From Lycorma delicatula (lineage: Eukaryota > Arthropoda > Insecta > Hemiptera > Fulgoridae): DNA of 64,000 nt. The stretch lies in contig NC_134464.1 of assembly GCF_047948215.1 (NCBI RefSeq), positions 35,587,020 to 35,651,019 on the forward strand, given 5' to 3'. Shown here in pieces: positions 59,521-64,000 of the stretch. Both the position numbers and the translations under genes were made by a program. The notes below the pieces were generated by a model. That model saw nothing but the letters and a program-made list of their open reading frames with translations. It searched no databases and was not told the origin of the DNA. Position 1 is the first letter of the stretch, and every line of letters starts with the position of its first letter.

Positions 59521-60165
59521 ACAGACATTAAAAAAATTTAGTTGAAATATATGCAATAAATAAAAAGATAACTTTTTAATTTTTGGAAAAAGTGGAAAAT
59601 ATTTTCTTTTTAATGTTAAGATATACATGCACGAATGTACTGAATTAATATAAAATGGACTTATGTTTAATTGATAGATGAAACATAAATAAAATTACAT
59701 ACAACGTAAAAGGTAAATAAAAAAACAAAAAAAGATAAAATGCAAAGAGAATATGGTTTATCTTTATGCAAAAACACGTTTATCTTCTTTTGGGTTTAGG
59801 GATAGCTTTTTGATGTTTCGGAAAGGGGGAACTTTGGGCAAAATTTTTTTTTAAATGGTAAGATCATGCACGCATGTACTGAACTTAATCTAAAATGGGG
59901 TTATGTTTACAAAATTTTGAGAAAATTTACCCCAAAAAACTATCTACCCCCATCCCCTGGAAATATTGATTTTAAAATTTTACCAACAAATTTCCCCATA
60001 CACGAATTTCATCAAAATCGTTTATCCAGTCTAAAGTTAAGCTTCAATCACGCAAACACAGGTATAGACGTAGGATCATTACTCCCCATTTGGGTAAATC
60101 ATTTTTTGACTTATTTACCTTACTTTCCTTTTTGCAGCATATCTCTAAAGCTATGACGCTAGGAA
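59520..60165 (-). repeat. Partial unit C, inverse, fused to unit D
   Basis: The minus strand from 60165 down matches the first half of the C copies (from the ATAGCT and GGAAAGTAAGG blocks to the AGTAGTAGTGCAA junction), and then continues directly into unit D. Within it, about 59575-59675 and about 59815-59910 are a diverged direct repeat. The frame at 59866-60156 is a shadow. Confidence 0.6.
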
Positions 60166-61640
60166 AATAAAAAATGGAGCTGAAAAAGGTATGAAAAATT
60201 AAGCACTAGTGTGAAATCTGCATAAGTTCTGAAAAGCACTATCCTTGCTTATACCAAAAATTTAGTTTACTTCTTATTTTATTAGTTTTCATTAAACCAA
60301 ATAAAAAAGAAAAGATAAGATTGCTTACTCTTATTTAATCTCAGATTTAATTTGGTTATCTGAAGATCAAAACTAAAGAAAAAAAAATGTTTTTCCGTAT
60401 TCTTCATTGGCAGATTTATTAGACATTGTTATATCATGACATACACGCACTATTCCATTAACGTATTTAAATGTATATTGATGTTCAAATGCAATACCAA
60501 AAACTTGATTGTTGGAATCAGCCATATTAGTATTGCCAGCTTATGAAATAAATTATTTAGACAAATTTATATAAAATTAAATTTTAACTACCTTTTAAGT
60601 TGTCTAATAAATTATTGTATTTGTTTTTTTTTTTAATTTCGATCATTTATTTTTCTGAAATATTTAATTATTTTTTTGTTTTGTAATATTGAAAATTTTG
60701 TTTCGTTTAATTTTTGATAAACATATCAAAAATTGTTTTGAAATTCTTGCATTTAGTTTCAGTGGACTTATTCATAAAATTTTACTCAGAATCAAATTCT
60801 CTATAACTTTTTTTTAAACCTTTATGTGTTTATCATCCATTTAAGAAAGTTATTTTACACAAAACTAAAAAAATAGTGTGCTTTTCCAACCCAGTTTTAT
60901 TTTAGCATAGATTTATCGAAAACACTAAAAATACAATTCGGAACCCATTTTTATAATTTTTCAGGTCAGATTTCATATAAAACTGATAAATTTACCGCTT
61001 AATTTGGGTTCTAAGAATTATAGTCTTGCTTAATTTTACTAAGGCGAAGAAATCAGGACTAATTCGTTAACCAACACTCGCTAACGAAGCGTTTCCGAAT
61101 CTACGTTTAGTATATATGAATCTTCTTGATTTTCACCAGTAGATCATGTTCTGAATTTTTGTTACATTTTTCGTGAATTATTTTGTATAAATGGCACGAT
61201 TAAAACAAAAAAAAACTGCACAAATTGGAAATGCTAATGGGATAAATTTATTCTAACCACGGTAATTACAGTTTATATCGTTAAAGAAAAAGCTTTTTTA
61301 ATTCTGTAAGCTGTTGTATTTTTTAATTATTAATCAATTTTATTAAATTTAAAAAAATAATTAACACAAAATATTTAATGTTATATTGCATTTTACAATT
61401 AGTTGATAGCGCATGTAAATTAAGATTAATTAGCGCGGAACATCTAAGAAATGTATGCAGTTTTTACGCATAGAAAGTTTTCATTTTAATCTAATTGGAA
61501 AAAGATAGTATTTTATATACTGCAAACGAGTTTATTAAAACCGTTGCGAGTACTGAAATTTATATATTGTGTAATTTTAATTTAAAAGATAATGCCAACG
61601 ATCAAAGTAAATTAAAATAGATAGCTTTAAAATAATACAT
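60166..61640. other. AT-rich intergenic DNA, no gene seen
   Basis: No coding or structural signal recognised. Confidence 0.5.
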
Positions 61641-61860
61641 AGGAAAATTTGCGCTCGCATCTTTACGCATCGACCTTAAAACCGTTGCACAAGAAACCGG
61701 TGATTCTTTGAAGCCAGGCAGTGAGTTAAAAATGATGTATTATGTAGCTTTTAATCGCTTGTAATATGGAAGGCATACCTTCACACATTTTATTTCAATG
61801 TCATAAAGAATGGTGTCGTTGTTTCAAATAAAACAGAATTTATTGTACTAACAATTATGT
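61641..61860 (+). repeat. Possible 3' end relic of a mariner-type element
   Basis: The stretch AAAGAATGGTGTCG, then TCAAATAAAACAGAATTTATT (in two blocks) at about 61806-61846, resembles the sequence beside the DD41D transposase at about 2985-3030, where it lies next to the transposase C-terminus. No protein remains. Confidence 0.35.
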
Positions 61861-62469
61861 TACATCTATATTACTTTTCCCAATGTGCATTCATTATATT
61901 ATTAAACTTGCTTAGATGAAAGCGCATTCCTTTTTTTCCTATTTACTTAAGTGTAACATATTAATGTCACTCATACATTTACGGATATGTATAGCAAAAG
62001 TAAAAGAAAAATTCATTCGAAAATATTGTTCAACCGATTTCACTGACCTCAAAAGAAATTTAAATCAAGTAGTGAATGATTTGTTTATTATATTCACAGA
62101 AGGTGTAGATCTGACTTATAATATTCGATTATAATTTTTTTTTTTTTTAAATAATAACTTTTCAAATAACAAGAATTTTTTCTATATTTAAAAATATTTT
62201 TCCCAACTCATAATGTGATTAGTATTATCTAGGGTTGTTTATAAGGTTAACCATTAACCATGTTCAAATATTAACGTTTATGTTTGGTTCGAGTACCAAT
62301 GTTATACAAATATAGTATTATCATTGAGATTCAATTAATGGTACTGTTTCTGGTATATCCGATATGAATCTGGGAAAATCAAATACCGAACTGTTATTAA
62401 ATCTGTATTTATAATGACTGTTCTTTTATCTAAATCAATAAATTAAGAAAAGATAATGTAAAAAAAATA
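61861..62469. other. AT-rich DNA, no gene supported
   Basis: The 72-codon frame at 61916-62134 has no recognised features and its composition is not clearly coding. Confidence 0.4.
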
Positions 62470-62995
62470 ATAAAAAATCCCTTTCGGCACGCCAGAAGGC
62501 AGAGGTAGATTTCACCGACGCTAAGTAGGGGATAAAAAAAGTTTTCCTACATAAAGTTAGAAAAATTTCAAATTTACTCAATACGACAATGGTTGCATGT
62601 GAAAAATGTTTCACATGTTTAGCATACGTCAAGCCCCATCTTAAAATTCCAGCAACATTTTGGTCTTCGTTTGCTGTAAGGGTTGGTCATATCAAAAATT
62701 GTTTCAAAGGTTTTAGGTAATTTTCAGAGTACTAACGACCACTTTAAACCGATTCAATACTGTGCCTATTAAGGGAAATATGATTTTTTGTCTTCAAAAT
62801 TCTGTTTTTTCAACCTCGTGGGCCAACGGTTGGTGATATCAAAAAGCTTTACTTACATAAGTTTTAGGCCCTTATCCAAAAAATAGTAGAAACTTTAAAC
62901 GAATTCGATATTTTATCTAATAAGAAAGTTATAGCGATATTTTGTTTTTTTCGAAACAGCCCCCATGGTCCGATTTTACGAAAATTTATTACAAC
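62470..62995 (-). repeat. Repeat unit D, copy 2 (inverse)
   Basis: Inverse match to about 58985-59490: it starts with CCCTTTCGGCACGCC and runs to CATGGTCCGATTTTACG. The minus-strand frame at 62435-62632 parallels the frame of copy 1. Confidence 0.7.
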
Positions 62996-63680
62996 AACGT
63001 CTTTCGATAATGATACAGAACTCAAGTCTGTTTACTAATTGTAACAGTTACCAAACAAAACTGACTTTAGATCTGTGACCAGGGGCGATAATAAAATGAT
63101 TTTTGAATGGATATTTAAAGATAAGTTATTTCTTCTTCCACCCAGACTTTATGTCTGAAATGTTTTAGTACATCAATCAAAGGACATATTCCTAAATTGG
63201 TACTGGTGTTTAAGTATCCAATAATAATTCAATAGATTTATTCAGAATTATATACAGATGCTTTGTTATGCAGATACCCATCTGGAACTGCATTATACTC
63301 GTATCAAATAAAAAAGCGTTATGGATGTAAAGCGAAGAACTTCTAGCTATTTCCCGCAAGTCTGATATAATATTAACGAATATCTTTCAATTGTTGATAT
63401 TATTGCCTGAAAGATGGGATATGATCCAGGATAATTACCAGACACTATGGGATGGTGCAGTAATCTAGACGTACTCTCTTCACCCATATCAAATTAAGAC
63501 ATTAAGGGTTTCTTTATAAAAATTTTAAAAGTATATTAAAATTAATCTTCCCTTGGATTTAGAATAAAATGATTTTTCTTTACGATAATCACGACAGATT
63601 TAGATAGCTCGACTAAACATTACTGTAAATATAAAGTACAGGAAATGCACCTGATAATTTTTTTTTTTTAGGTAGATTTC
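62996..63680. other. Spacer between inverted D copies
   Basis: Less AT-rich than average, with no long frame and no recognised motif. Confidence 0.4.
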
Positions 63681-63684
63681 TTAT

Positions 63685-64000
63685 AAAATCTACCTACTGT
63701 AATGGTTACTGTAATTCCACTTCCGGAAAATTTACGCATGTCTTTGTGTTTCACACCCGCCAGACTCGAAAACCACAGTCAGCTCAAAAGTATATATATA
63801 TATATATATATTTTACTTTCTTGCGGACACGATAACTGCCGTAATTTTGCGTCAATCACTTTCAAATTGCTCCTTAAACATAATTCGTCCAAAATCTCGG
63901 TCGCGTTCGTTAACGGCCAATATCGGACCATGAGGGTGAAAATGGGGAGGCTTTTTCGAAAAAAAAATATATCGCTATAACTTTCTTATTAAGTAAAATA
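63685..64000 (+). repeat. Repeat unit D, copy 3 (cut by the window end)
   Basis: Follows copy 1 from CTACCTACTGTAATGG through ACTTCCGGAAAATT, a TA run at about 63791-63811, GATAACTGCCGTAATTTTGCG and TCGGACCATG to the end of the window. The frame at 63702-63980 is a shadow. Confidence 0.7.

Noticed and set aside
61916..62134. 72-codon frame with Cys, Lys and Ile
   Set aside because: No signal, domain or splice context; length is within chance expectation for this window size.
59273..62632. Similar short proteins encoded by two D copies
   Set aside because: The likeness follows from DNA repetition; the frames differ in length and ends, and nothing shows that the protein rather than the DNA is conserved.
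1..64000. Search for CRISPR arrays, operons or phage-like clusters
   Set aside because: Regularly spaced short repeats with unique spacers, ribosome-binding sites and compact gene runs are all absent; the DNA is eukaryotic.

Overview
The window looks like nuclear DNA of an insect. It is strongly AT-rich, has spliceosomal introns, many microsatellites and a dense mix of decayed arthropod-type transposons. The style of the repeats (tRNA-derived SINEs, Tc1/mariner and Helitron relics, Jockey-type LINEs) would fit a large hemipteran genome, but the species cannot be fixed from sequence alone. There is no sign of prokaryotic or organellar gene structure. Many of the open frames are shadows of repeats.

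Layout. 1-18.9 kb is almost wholly mobile DNA: a GC-rich block, a MITE-like element, a frameshifted DD41D-type mariner transposase (minus), a small Helitron, a tRNA-like SINE head, a retroposon with a 13-bp target duplication (7.4-7.7 kb), a Jockey-type LINE remnant (9.65-10.49 kb), an internally deleted Helitron with a helicase fragment (12.9-14.15 kb) lying next to a DDE-transposase fragment, a polypyrimidine tract, a second mariner relic (15.8-16.15 kb), and a large AT-rich repeat (unit C) carrying twin hairpins and a nested SINE with an 18-bp target duplication. 19-37 kb is mostly AT-rich intergenic DNA with LINE, SINE and MITE relics, a decayed ZBED/hAT transposase (29.66-31.26 kb), a GC-rich block (32.5-32.95 kb), a perfect 151-bp direct repeat (34.2-34.7 kb) and a large foldback element (36.15-36.68 kb).

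37.6-46.6 kb holds the one convincing host gene: four minus-strand exons with matching splice phases, encoding about 610 residues of a Gln/Pro/Ser/Thr-rich protein that starts with a signal-peptide-like segment. Its start-codon exon was not found. The first visible intron contains a decayed DDE transposase, and SINE and retroposon pieces. At 52.14-52.51 kb a plus-strand, intronless 121-codon frame encodes a probable small single-pass membrane protein, a second, weaker gene candidate. 46.8-64 kb otherwise contains tandem repeats, LINE relics, further copies of unit C, and unit D, which is present in inverted copies at the right end.

The protein-coding mobile elements all show stops, frameshifts or truncations, so none looks autonomous. 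I found no cluster of interacting genes that would amount to a new multi-gene system. The most unusual items are the unrecognised secreted-protein gene, the small membrane protein, the twin palindromes with identical loops, the exact 151-bp duplication, the foldback element, and SINEs that share one tail but carry different tRNA-like heads.
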